DNA of 64,000 nucleotides from the NCBI GenBank assembly GCA_964019165.1, contig OZ025274.1, positions 3,745,428-3,809,427 on the forward strand, in the 5' to 3' direction. The stretch comes from Mastigias papua (lineage: Eukaryota > Cnidaria > Scyphozoa > Rhizostomeae > Mastigiidae). The notes beneath the pieces were generated by a model. It made no database searches. It worked only from the letters and a program-made list of their open reading frames with translations, and was not told the origin of the DNA. The position numbers and the translations under genes are program-made. This document shows positions 20,698 through 32,442 of the stretch, in pieces (position 1 is the stretch's first letter; each line of letters begins with the position of its first letter).

Positions 20698-23600
20698 TTA
20701 CAGTGAATTACTACTTGGTTTGAAACGCTTGTATTTGCCAATGATAAATCCAGCAAAAGAACTAACTTGAACAGCAAACTTAACAAGCAATAGAATAACA
20801 AAAGTTCCAGCTGCAATAGCTGGGAATATCAGAATCACCCCAACTTCCAAGTAGTCAAAGATACGCAGTATATGCACCAATGGTCCTTTCGGTACGGTTC
20901 CATACTCGTAGATAAATGCATAAATTGCATTGATAATCCCTGTGATGCATAATACAATGAAAATGATGCCATTTGTAGCATTCAGAAAGCCACTGTTGAA
21001 AGGTCGATAATGAGCATTCATGTATGAAAATATAATGATGGACAGGAGAAGAAACAGTGATCTCATGCCAGGCTGTAGTACAAATGTGCAGCAAAGTGAC
21101 AGGAGAATTCGTTGAAGAAGAAGAATAGGCTCCCATGATAGCTTTTCGTCTTTCTTATCATCTGATTTATGACGGAATGGGCTTTCAATCACACCCACCA
21201 ATTGAAACATCACATTGGACTGCTGTTTTTTTTCATCAGTAGAAATAAGAGGGTACCAGCCATGGTCATTAGAGGCATTATCGGCTTCGGGACAAAATTT
21301 CTCTTTTATGAATCTCGCCACTGAATAGAAAGCAAATGGTAGTGGCAACATTAAAGCTATAAAGACACCTCCGAGTGATATCTCTGATTTCTTCATGTAA
21401 CTTGGCAGCTTGTGGAGTGCAAAGATCAGTGGTCCAGCCCAGAGTAAAATAAACATGATAACAGCAATTTGCCAATTTTGATAGCAAGGTATTTCACCAT
21501 CAATGTACAAAACTTTTTGACCATTGACGAGAGGGATGCAGGTAACAAGAGAAAAGGTGCTTGAAGTTAGTGTTGAATATCCCAACAAAATCAGCTGCAG
21601 TATAGCAATGAGTAATCTTGATTTCGCTTTCTCAGAGTATTTCTTAATAAACTGCCTGCTTCTGAAGAAGTGTGACAATATATAGACAAATCCATAGAAG
21701 ACAACGGCAAGCATCAGACAAAGTACTGGGAGAAGAGCTCTAATCCATACTTTTGTGGTGCTGCCCATTCCATGAACAGCGCAATGAAACTCTGTACCTA
21801 ATGAAGGTACTTGGGAATTTAGGTTGAACACACTAAGTATTAAAACCTTTAGGTTGTTAAGATAATGATTCTCCCTAATTGAGTTGTATACAGTGAGAAT
21901 GGAATTAATTTGGTAGAAGAAGAAAACAATTTTGATCAATCCTGTGGCTCTTGAGTCACTACTAGACTCTTGTTGCATTTCACAGTGTTCATCCTTTTTT
22001 CCTTCTCTATTATCGTTTGAGTCAGTATTTACAGGATCCCTTCTGTCACTTTTGTCACTTTTGTCACTTTTGTCACAAGTGAATGTCAACTGGCGGCTAT
22101 ATTTCTTTGTAAATAAGTATTCTCTAAGCCAATCGCTTCTTCTCTCAGCATCCGAAAAAAGCTTATCCACCTTTAGCAACTTTACGATGAATAAGAAAAT
22201 GTCTTTCAGAAAGATGAATAGCACAGTCAAAAGTACGCAAATTAGGATAGCTACTGCCCAGAACTTTGCCGCATTGCAAGCCTCATTCTCAAGACAGTCA
22301 TTTGTAAAAACACTCTGGAAATATCCTTCCTTGCATCTACCACATAGTCGACCTGTTCGTTTACTGCTACATGAGTTCAGTGCCACGCATTGATCAGATT
22401 TCTGGCAACAGTAACCAGGAGGACATACAGTCATGAACGCTTTACCCTTGTGTACGTATCCCCAGAAATTGGGCTTGGGTTTGATACCACGTTTGCAAAC
22501 TGCTCCAAAGCTGCATGACTGGCACTGTGGCTGAAGTGTGTTTTTAATGCTATTAATCTCATTCAATCCAGACAAATTGCTTGGTCTAAATGTATATTCA
22601 CCTTTAGGGCAAGAGTTGCATGTGACATGCCTACTGCTTTTAAATACCGTTTTTGACTTATGCATATTAGAAACAGAGACATTTGGTATCGAACGAAGTG
22701 GGCATTTAAAATGGGGCGAATGTTTTTCAAAAGTGAACTTTTCTGCATTTGCATGAAAAAGTCCTCCACTTAGCATGCTCTCTTCTCTGCCTACAAATGC
22801 GACCCGATCAAAAAGCAACTCATAGCTGTATGAAAACCAAATAGTGTTCGCTGAACCTGTAAAGCGGGTGCTGAAGTAGGTTTGGATAACTGAAACTGCA
22901 TGGAAATTCCCTACGTATACTGCACTTCCAAGGCAATCAGCGGCATTATTCCGGAATGAGCTATTGTAAATTTTAAACTCATCGCCGTTATTAGTATCGT
23001 CAATAAATATAGCTCCTCCACGCCCCTCTTGATCCCCGTGAGCGCAAAGTGTAGTCACTCTTGCCCGGTTATCATAAAAGTGAGAGTTCAGTATTTCCAG
23101 AAAAGCTAGCTTGAATGATAAAGCTCCGCCTCTGCTACCAACGTTGCCTATGAATGTGGAGTCCTTAATAGTGACGGAGGACGGCCCTTTTATATCCATT
23201 ACAGCTGCTGTATTCGTTTCAACTGATAAATGTTCAAAACGAGAATTCTCCATATAGATGATCGCAGCTCTTTCCATAGCTTGGTGTTCAAGAACAACGA
23301 GAAATTGCGATGTTGCAACATGGTATTTTCCTCTGGAACGTATTAAAGAGTTGCTTATTTTAAGTTCAAATAATCTGTGCTTGACAACCTTCAGATCTGC
23401 CTTCACGGCGTACAATGCATCTTCAATGCGTGTGTTCTTAAATGTAATGCGTGTTGAAATAGCCCCCATGCAATGTCCATTGCCTTGATGGTTCAGTATC
23501 CCAGCTGCGTAATTGGTTTTTATCTTGCAATCTTCTATGTTTAAAACTAACTGCGGACTGTGAATCATTATTAGACCACTCCTATGACCATTCTTATACT

Positions 23601-24059
23601 TTGAGAAGTCAAACAGACAATTCTTAACTGTCAAACTCAAAGTAAGATCTAATGTGTGACGTGAGAGCGATGATTCTGAGTGGCACAAAGAGTATGATCG
23701 GAGTAATGCCGTATCGCGAAAGTTAATATTATTGAATAATAGTTTACATCTTGTCTTTGTAGCCGAAGAAGTAATAACCACAAATGTACCGTACGGATTA
23801 GGTACCGATAAGTTTACTTCTCTATAGATCCAGACCACTCCATTGTATGATGTAAATGTTATATTCATACACTTAGAAATTAGTACTTCACGCGGTACAG
23901 TAAAGCTTTCTTGGCTGCCATCGATTTTAATGACGTCATCGGACATAGTCACATTATCTAGTGCGTATTGAATCGTACGACATGGGTTGTCCATAGCTGT
24001 GCAATTCATGTTATCTCTCCCAGATGGAGATACAAAAATCTCTCGACCATTGCAGAGAC
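20698..24059 (-). CDS. beta-helix / Cys-rich multi-pass membrane protein (5' exon missing)
   Basis: A single minus-strand exon encodes 1103 residues from its first ATG (24009), plus 16 more codons back to a TTCCTCCAG acceptor at 24060-24061 (phase 1). The extra codons include CNGREIFVSPSGRDN, so a short signal-peptide exon should precede it. Numbered from the ATG: residues 1-430 are Asn/Ser-rich, with TIQYAL and repeated strands (NSRFEHLS, DSTFIGN, NSHFYDNRA, NSSFRNNAA) of a right-handed parallel beta-helix. Residues 436-578 are Cys-rich (CPKGEYTF, CQSCSFGAVC, CPPGYCC, RTGRLCGRC). Nine or ten hydrophobic segments lie at about 582-613, 690-708, 754-782, 798-828, 846-868, 879-900, 962-997, 1012-1037 and 1052-1090. 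Similar architecture recurs in large families of uncharacterised invertebrate proteins. Probably a surface receptor or transporter-like protein; ligand unknown. The frame is fully open. Confidence 0.8.
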
Positions 24060-24079
24060 CTGGAGGAATAGAAGAACAA

Positions 24080-25080
24080 GATTATCTGAGAATTCGTTAC
24101 TAAATTTAGTATTGCAAGTAAATTATAAGCATTCTGAGGAGGCGCCAGTGGGGGATTGGGGGACATCTGAGGAGGCGCCACGGGGGATTGAGGAGCGGGG
24201 ACATTTCCACTAGTTTTCTCCAGGACCAATTTTGTAATTCGTGCAAATTCGAATAGAAAAGTTTTAAGAAGGTGGGAAATTACTGGCAAGGTAGAAGTCA
24301 TTGTTACGTCATTCCATTGCCGTTTGCATAGCTTTTGTCACCCCTTAGTTGCCTGTTTTATCATATAATGTACTAAAGGGCGCGGTCAGTCAACACCCCA
24401 CCCCCAGTCAGCTGTGGCTGGTGCCGCCTGATGGTTTACTCCTAGTTGGATGTTAAAACTGCTTCTCGATAGTGTTACACTGCTTCTTGTTCAGAAGAGA
24501 GTATTTCCGAACAAGAAGCAGTGTAACACTTTCCAGTGGTAAGGATAAGAATGTTCATTCTATTTTCCATGCTAGACAAGTGGGGGGCCAATGAAGGGGC
24601 TAATGGGATTTATGGGAGCATGATCCCCCTCCCCCTCTGTGGAAACACCACTGCTGAACATCACTGGCATATAACTAGGGATCTGTCATCTACTATCGAG
24701 CCAATACTGATAAAGTGCTCAACATACAGTTGTATAGTGCAAGAACAAAGACAGGCTTGCTACCTGATAATAATCTACACAGAGGAGACACCAAGCATAT
24801 CTCCCGTTTTTTTGTTCAAAACTCTCGTCATTGCTTGCAGGGTGTTTTCAGGTTGTATTCATTCCTTACGTAAATAATAGGGGCGTGAGGGGTGACACTC
24901 TCCAGAAAGTCTAGAACATTCAATTGCATCTGGAAAACCACACACAACAACTGGAGTTTATTGATTTGATATGTGCAATTTTCTCGGTGAACTAAACATG
25001 ATAAATATATTATGCTATGGCCTTAGAGGGCTGTTCACATTTATGTAATTAAAAAGGGAATTTATTGGCTTGATGATTGC
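24080..25080. other. upstream region of membrane-protein gene
   Basis: It contains a tandem pair of GAGGAGGCGCCA-type units (24134-24185) and the perfect hairpin at 24471-24530. I could not identify the expected signal-peptide exon of the adjacent gene here. Confidence 0.35.
24471..24530. repeat. perfect 22-bp hairpin
   Basis: AGTGTTACACTGCTTCTTGT plus two bases (24471-24492) is exactly complementary to 24509-24530, separated by a 16-nt loop. Flanking bases do not pair. The size would suit a pre-miRNA-like or siRNA-producing foldback, or a tiny inverted duplication. Confidence 0.6.
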
Positions 25081-25600
25081 GCACTTCTATACATAAGTAT
25101 AATATAATTATTTATATGTACATGAAAATACCCTTCAGCTACATATCGACATAATGACTATATAAACAACAGTAAATATAACCAAGAACGAATAGTTATA
25201 TAAAAATAAAGCAAAATATTGCTGATTTTCCAGGGTGTCGTGTTGGTATTGGTTTTCAGCTCAATAAATAACCCTTAAATTGTTTTCTATATTGATGCAG
25301 AGTAGGACGCTGCCTGATGTTTATAGGAATCTCATTCCATACTTTCAGAGCTGTGTAAGAAAATCTTTTCTTGGAGTATTAAAGATTATACTTTGGTATT
25401 TGAAAGTTCTTGCTAACCCTTGTATAATGGATATGATACTGTCCGAGCCTTTCTCGATATCGTTTCCATCATTTCCCCAGCATGCATCAAACTTCTGAAC
25501 AGCTCCTCCCTAAAAGTTCTGTGACGGTGAAGCTGATTGTCCATTTTACACATTCCTTGGCATGTTCTTCGTGGGCAAATCACTGTCTTCTTCCGTAGCA
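25080..25600 (-). pseudogene. LINE ORF2 C-terminal remnant
   Basis: Read on the minus strand, about 25560 to 25270 contains KRFSYTALKVWNEIP and IRQRPTLHQYRKQFKGYLL. This is the usual final block of CR1/jockey-type reverse-transcriptase proteins (FSYNGA.LWNNLP...). Upstream frames are interrupted. The AT-rich sequence below 25270 would be its 3' UTR. Confidence 0.5.
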
Positions 25601-25810
25601 GCGACTTGATTTCTTACCCAAATTCTGGAAGAATCGTGTCTTTCTGCGCTTGTTGCCACTGAGATTGAATGTAATCAGAATTGGATTGAATATATATATT
25701 TCAGGATTGAATTGACTGTATATTTTAGGGTTGACTTGAATATATATGTTTTATGATTGAGCTGAATTCACATATTTTGGAATTGGATTGAATAAATATT
25801 TTACGACTGG

Positions 25811-25816
<6 letters not shown>

Positions 25817-25904
<88 letters not shown>
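25817..25904. repeat. (TA)n microsatellite
   Basis: An uninterrupted run of about 44 TA units, set in a degenerate array of GGATTGAATNTATATTTTAGGATTG units (about 25680-25950). Confidence 0.95.
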
Positions 25905-25908
<4 letters not shown>

Positions 25909-25959
25909 GATTGGATTGAATGTATATTTTAGGATTGGGTTGAGTATATATTGCTACCA

Positions 25960-27600
25960 TTGAACAGCCGTATTTATTTTGCCTGTCCACATTCTTGTAG
26001 CGGCCATTTTGATTTAGAACAACCGTATATAACTTAAAATTATACGTTGTACTTTCTTCTTGCACTTTCTTTTCCAAAACGCTTGAAATAGATGGAAATA
26101 CTCAAAAGAGTCGTCTTACAGTCTTGAAGTCTAGCAGTCTTAAGGGTGTAGGTAGCAAAAATTTACTGGGAGCTCGTCTCTCAAACTCTCGCTGTTTCTC
26201 AAGTCTAGTAATTTCTTTCACTCCCTAAAACAGTTCATCTTTTAAATGCGTGCATGACCACCACCATCAATGGCTATTTTAGATTACTTGAAGCTTGGAA
26301 ATACATTTTGTTTCTGTATTGTCTGCCTGGCAGCTATGCTGGATTCACTATATATGAAATTATTAGAAGATACTTCTTGGACTGTTTGACTCATGGCTTG
26401 CTTCATACGTAGTAAAAAATTAACAACACCTTTGTTTGAACATCCCCAAGTGATGTAGAAGTAAATTGATAGTTAGGGGGCTGTTTTCATACATGTATAT
26501 TAGGGAGAGGTTCTTTGAGAACTTGCGGAGCACAGAAAGCAAAAGAAAGATACTTTGCTTAGTAGAAGCGTACCTATTCTCTCTATCTCAAAACTTAACT
26601 TCTCGCTGTAAGAAGCATTCAAACAGTGAGGGAGCACACACAATCACAAGCAACCTGACCAAAAAACGGGGTAACTCTGTAAGCTGGAAAGAGGCAGCTT
26701 ACACACAACTTTTTGAAAAATGGGGGCACATGCCCACTGTGCTGCCCGCCTCCTAAGTTCAAGTAAGAAACTGAGAAATTATTCTAGCAGCGAACACTTG
26801 TTAGTACTTAAAATTTTCTGAATTAGCAATTTTTCAACAGCTCTTTTACAGAAGCATTATATTTTCAAAAGAAATATTTCGTTTAAAATATTTTTTTGCT
26901 TTCAAGATATGTACCAATTATAGGGGACAAGCGTGCTGTTTGCCTGTACCCCTCTCCTACACCTCTGCTCTATAATGTACGAATATAAAGTACTTTGCCA
27001 CTGATTTACTGGCAAGATCAAGAAATTTTTGCAAACACTGCACTGTAACTCAATAGTACAGGTACCCCTTACCCAGAGATGAGATTATCAGTCAATATTT
27101 CATCATAAGGGAGGTCACTCCTGCAAAAGAAGACATCCTTGACTAAATTTGGAACTTTGGTTTTTTGTGTTGTTACTTTCTTCTGCTTTTAAGCAATACG
27201 AATACCTGGATAATTTTTCCATTTGGTTTGCCTGTGATCTACGAAATACGATTGTTTTGGAAGAGTAGAACAAAGGAATCTTCAATTTCCATATATACCA
27301 ATTAGCTTGAGCTCTCTGATTGGAGAGATTTTTCCTTCAACCTTTCTGATTGGTAAATGAAAACTTCAATATGGCTACCAAATACATGCTTGTTTACTGC
27401 CTAACGTAAATATCAAGGTACAGTTATGGGAAAAACTAAGTAGAGAATGAGAAATTATTCCTTGGATGTCAAAGCAAGAAAGGAAAAATTCGTAAGAGTA
27501 TATATAATGGGAGTAGGCCATCACCTGGTGATGGGAAAGTTGATTCTTAAGGCCCCAAGCCAGGAATGGAGGCAATTGGTCAATCCGAACCACCAGACTT
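25960..27600. other. no recognised gene
   Basis: Only short frames without recognisable motifs; includes a few decayed repeats. Confidence 0.4.
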
Positions 27601-27639
27601 CTCCAGTATGGTCGAAGACGGGAACTCCGCATCAGGAAG

Positions 27640-28700
27640 ATTTTTGAAAGATCTAATTGGTACCGAAGATCTCAGTGAAGATGGAGAAGAAGATTGCCAC
27701 CTTTTTTCACATGTCTGCAGTTGGAAAATTGCTCTCATCATTACTTTGTCCAAAGTGTTTGCAACCAGGTATCAGCTTCAAGGTGTTTGCTGTGAGACAT
27801 GGATTTGCAGTGAATGGAATGTTGTCTTGCAAAAATTGCGAAACTTAAGTGAAGTAGCAACTTTATGTAACAAAGTCCAAGGCTCTTAGGTAAATCGATC
27901 ACTTGACATCAACATAAGGGTAACATTTGTCTTCAGAGGAATTGGATGTGGATATTCATTTATAGTTCAGTTCCTAGGACTCATGAACATGCCTTATTCA
28001 CCAAGCCAAAACCTCTATACAAAGAACCTTTTGAAAATAGAAACAGCTACTACTTAGGCTTTTTAGACTATTTCAAAAAGAACACATCTTGCTGTCAGAT
28101 CAGCTTATTAAGATATTTGGAATCAGTAATCGACTTATTGGCTGGATTTGTTATTGATTTTGAGGTGCTGTCAATTCTTCCTGGTAAATGTAACTTAGCT
28201 GAAGAACAGAACTGTGCTGATGATTGGAAAGCAAAACATGCCTTACAGTGTTGACGAAATTTTACTGGAACAGTTAGAGCAATGAAGGTAGAATGTGCCA
28301 AGCGAATTTGGGAACGGTCCATTGATAGGAATCAGTTTGCAACAAAGTGACATTCCTAAGTGATAGAAATAGGAAGGCATTTGATTCGTTAATGCTTTAA
28401 ACTTACATGGTAAAGGTAGATTAATCCAGAAAGAAGACTGCAAGAAGAAGGAAGAAGGCCATTTAGCAAATAGGATGAGTACGGCATTGACAAATTTGGC
28501 TGAAAGCTCCAATGCAAAAAATCTACTTTAGGCAAAGGAAAGCTAACGAAGAAAAAGATGACAAAAATTCACAAAAATTAAAAATTATTATGCCCCTGGA
28601 GTTAAAAATGACGACGCAATGTTCTGCAGAAGTTGGAAGTGTGATTTTCCCACAATGAAAATGTTTATCTATCCTGGCATCTTTTCAGTGGCCTGAGTGG
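27640..28700 (+). pseudogene. Mutator-like transposase, decayed
   Basis: Plus-strand frames, broken by shifts and stops, give CPKCLQPGISFKVFAVRHGF with a CKNCE pair (zinc-ribbon-like), then DINIRVTFVFRGIGCGYS and LMNMPYS, VIDLLAGFVIDFEVLS, EEQNCADDWKAKHALQC, ECAKRIWERSIDRNQF, TALTNLAESSNAK and KNYYAPGVKND. This order matches the Mutator-like transposase domain found in many invertebrate genomes. The first catalytic block (DGTW...) appears deleted before VIDLL. Not functional. Confidence 0.65.
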
Positions 28701-29440
28701 TTTGATGCCCCGTTGACGCAATATTCTCTTCATCATCAGTCATGCTCTTCGACTTCCACACTACTTGTTATCTTGCACCGTCACCACCATCCTTGAGAAC
28801 AATGTCAATCTCTCTTGTCTGCGCCTCTAAATCACCATTGGATGTCAGTTGCCGTAAAACAGATTCAACAGTCATTTTGACAAGGTCTTTGTATTGTACA
28901 GTAACTTCCTTGTTAACCGCAAAGGAGTTGATTGCTTGTCGGAAATGAGATACCTTTCGTAGACAGTACCTACCTTAGCTTTCTAATTTGCTCTTTACTT
29001 AGGACTAGTTCATGCATTATTGCAAAGGCTTTGTCTAAGTGAAATGTATGCGCTGCGTCAGCTGTCTCAGTGAACAGATCACAACCAACCTTGGCAACCA
29101 TCTTCTTCGATTTCAAGTTAATCCTATGAATTAAGTAACCCAGAATTTGAGTGATGGTCAGTTCGGGGCACTCTTTCTCCACATAATCGTCGATATGAGA
29201 AAGGAGACAATCAGTTCTCTCTTTCATCATTCGAGCACCAAGATTTGTGAAACTCTTGTTTCCTTTCTTTATGATATAATATCTTGAGTCTCCAAACCAA
29301 CAGCGTCAAAGTACATCTCTTTTTGTAGCAGCAAGATCTACTAAAACAGAATTACTTTTCTTCCACGTTCTCACTCTTCGAACGTTGGAATTGTTTTCAA
29401 GATGAATTGAACAAGCATTGCCAATCAGCAGAATTGCTAA
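28700..29440 (-). pseudogene. Transib/RAG1-like transposase fragment
   Basis: On the minus strand, 29230 down to 28970 reads MMKERTDCLLSHIDDYVEKE, LTITQILGYLIHRINLKSKK and HLDKAFAIMHELVLSKEQI. After a frame change the sequence continues with VKMTVESVLRQLTSNG, DIVLKDGGDGA and VVWKSKSM. The DGGDGA block resembles the first catalytic-Asp region of transposases related to Transib and RAG1. This is my reading from family memory and needs a profile search. A stop follows GDGA and the C-terminal half is absent. Confidence 0.45.
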
Positions 29441-29727
29441 TTACATTAATTTCTTCAACACATTCATTTCTTCAACAGCACTCTTACCAATGTTACAACA
29501 GTAATAATTTGTAATGGCAGCACTGATTGTATTTTGCCTGTCTCATTTAATCGCAGCAGTTCTACTGTTATTTGTATTGCCGAGAATTCAAATTTCACCA
29601 CAAAGTGTGACAAAAATTGGCTGCTGTTGCGGCCTAATTCTTTAGCATATCTTTCTACCAAATTGACCACGCCCAAATTTATGCAACGGTCAGATTTCAG
29701 GCTAGATCCGCCCCCGATATGGGGTAG

Positions 29728-29771
29728 GATATGATTGCATACGTATTACACTTATGACATGCAATCATATC
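29728..29771. repeat. 13-bp perfect inverted repeat
   Basis: GATATGATTGCAT (29728-29740) and ATGCAATCATATC (29759-29771) pair exactly around an 18-nt spacer. Function unknown. Confidence 0.5.
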
Positions 29772-30271
29772 ACGCGGAATCACACTACCGAAGTTTGACC
29801 AAATATAGTGATATAGCTACGTTATGTTATATTCTATAACCATCCTAGCATTTATGTTTGATGCAAGGTTAGAGTTTACGAAATCTATGAACAAAAGAAA
29901 GTCTGCAGTGTAATGCATGGCGATGATATGGAGATTCCATATCATGCTGTCTAGACCTTGTGTCACAGGCGAAATTGGCTGCACGTGTATTAGATACAAC
30001 TGGGCCTACTAGAAAATACTAAATATGGCAAAGTTTTGCCTCCTACAGAAGAGATCATTCATGTACTTGGTGCAAAGCGTATAGTGTCGCAAACAGATTT
30101 TGCTGCATATAGTAAGCCCTATTATAAGAGCCATAGAGTATTGCAAGAGCAAAATAATTGAAAATGTCGACGTAGGACCCCTAGAGACATTCGGTCCAGT
30201 ACATTCTACACCACCCAACCAATACTTTACTGAGTGCCCTTGACACCTGGGCCACACTGTCATGGCAGCCA

Positions 30272-30768
30272 GTGGTTTTATCTGGAACTCATATATTGAA
30301 TAAAACAACCTCGATCCAGTCGCTTTTTGAGAACATTGGTTGCAAGCTTCAGACACATGACAAATATAGCAACGAGAAGCTTCCTTGTTCCTTCGTACCC
30401 TGCAAACCATGTTCTCCAATCCTACATTCAACTATCAACAACAACACAGTTTCCTACACAAACACACCTATAATAAAAACAACTGTAATGTCGGTGTGCA
30501 AGAACAAAGGATGAAATTCTGTTGTCAGTTCCGGGAAGTCAAATATTCAGCTTTCTCTAGGCTACAGGTTGTTCAAAGTTGTGTCCTCAAGCAAACAACG
30601 TCGGCTAAGAAATTACATTCAGCACTAGCACTGCCCCTAGCCGCTAACCCTGCCCCTAATCCTCTCACAGCAGATGCGTTTCTTAAAGGGGCCACGAGGG
30701 GCCATGGACTCCCCAGAAATTTTTCTGGCCCCTGTTTTGGCCCCCACTTTTTGAAGACTATCTTCTAG
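30272..30768 (+). other. open, Cys-containing stretch conserved in both copies (unknown)
   Basis: Two overlapping plus frames are open. One (30272-30514) contains GTHILNKTTSIQSLFEN and a Cys cluster SFVPCKPCSP. The other (30385-30768) contains MKFCCQFREVKYSAF and SAKKLHSALALPLAANPAP. The second is longer than its copy A counterpart, which is frameshifted. No family is recognised. It may be an exon of an unknown gene or chance open sequence. Confidence 0.25.
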
Positions 30769-32133
30769 GATAAGATGCTATATGTATTTTTTTTCATGTA
30801 TGATTTGAAATATGAACCCACAAGGGTCCATTTTGTTTCTAACCAAGAGGCCCAAATTGGCTCAAGGTGGGCCCTAGTTAAAGCATACTTCTTTGCATGT
30901 GATTCTATGTTCTTTAAATGCAAGATTAAGTGCATTTTCCAACTATCTGGTAAACCAAAAACTTCAAAATTTTCCTCCTCGCTGCCAACCATCGAGGCGG
31001 CTCAAGGAAACACTACTCCAATCAATCACATGATCAACATCATTACAATCATAGGTTTGTTGATCATGGATTCAGACATGCTTTATAGCCAGCATGCATT
31101 TCTAGTTTTTCTTTATCAATCTTTTATAAGTAAGGTGAATTTCTTTATCTTGACAGAATTAGATTGATACCAGCTATTATTGGTATCCGACTCCTGCGCC
31201 TTTCACTTTGTGTTTTGTGTTTTAGGGGCTTATTGTGTAAGTCGCGTTTTATCACACAGAGAGGATACATATAATGGGAATAAGGCATAAGAAAGCTTGA
31301 TATTGTTCCATATTTAATTAAGAACAATGTGATCAGATTGTTATTTTACGAAGCAAAAAGAGCCTATACACCAATGCTGGGTTTGCCCCTGCCTGACCCC
31401 CCCCCCTAGATTTTGCAGGCTAGAATTGTCCCTGTTTCACAGGTATATTGTCTTATGACCTGCGTTAGAGCTATACACGCCTTTTTATAAGGAACCTTGC
31501 TCAGGAGCCTAGTTCCAAAAGTTCCTTATGTTTGGACCCTAAATGTTCCTTAACTTTCACTGCACATTTAGTGCCATAAAAATGGACCGAACACCAATGA
31601 AACATGGAAATTCTGAATTTTGCCCTTAATTTTTCTATATGTTAAGACCAAAAAGACAAAGATGATCATTGAAACACTTGACACAAGCATAGCAAACAAT
31701 CTATGCTGGTTTTGGATGCAAATGAATGGACCCGTCGTCCTAATTCTTGCTTGCTTGCTGTTATAACAATGTTCCAAGCTGAAAAGTTCGTTAGGGAAGT
31801 TTCCCTTAGTTGCAAAAGACAATGTGGCAAATTTCCGATTTAGTAAAGAAAAAACTAAGACTGTAACATACGTAGAACCAATTTTATTACAAGATAAAGT
31901 TTCGGAATTCGAGGGAATTTTCTGCTTTCACACTGATCGCGTTTTGCAACAAGAAATAACTCCCACACTTTTAAGAGGTTATGTATTCGACATATAAACA
32001 CCTAAGATTCACATATCAAAGTATATGGTTCTTTGAAAAATTCCGACTATGGTCTAGTTGTTGTGAATGCTTCACACTTCACTAGTTCTGTACTTGTCTA
32101 AGCAAGAGGTTCCTACTTATACTTTACAACACA

Positions 32134-32180
32134 AGAGATATTCCTCATAATTATTTCTTATAATTATGAGGAATATCTCT
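32134..32180. repeat. 21-bp perfect hairpin private to copy B
   Basis: AGAGATATTCCTCATAATTA and one more base (32134-32154) is exactly inverted at 32160-32180 around TTCTT. Copy A has a single AGAGATGTTCCTCATAAATC at the aligned site (about 4787-4806). The extra arm and about 50 following bases therefore arose in B by local inverted duplication. Confidence 0.7.
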
Positions 32181-32339
32181 ATATTTCTTATATTTCTAAT
32201 TATATTTTATAACATACAGAACGATCCTCATAAATCGGCAGAACAGTCAATTGTTGGATGATTTTCAAAAGAACAATAAATCAAATCTTAGCAACTTTCC
32301 CGCAATTTGAGCAATGCTTCCTTTCAAATTCCACTCTAA

Positions 32340-32442
32340 GGGACCAGTCATTAATTCGTCCAGGGGAGGGGAGGACAGAAATTCCGTCAAATATATAAGA
32401 TTGTTTTCCACCTCTCCACACAAATAATTAATGACCCGTCCC
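32340..32442. mobile_element. 103-bp Harbinger-like MITE
   Basis: The ends begin GGGACCAGTCATTAATT and, reverse-complemented from the right, GGGACGGGTCATTAATT. TAA flanks both sides (32337-32339 and 32443-32445). Copy A at about 6028-6045 lacks it, so the insertion postdates the duplication. Same end family as 4169-4451. Confidence 0.75.

Noticed and set aside
21932..22393. 153-codon plus frame opposite the membrane-protein gene
   Set aside because: It is an antisense shadow of the real minus-strand coding exon; no motif is seen.
30009..30431. 140-codon Cys-containing minus frame
   Set aside because: No recognisable family; not preserved in copy A; overlaps the conserved stretch on the plus strand.
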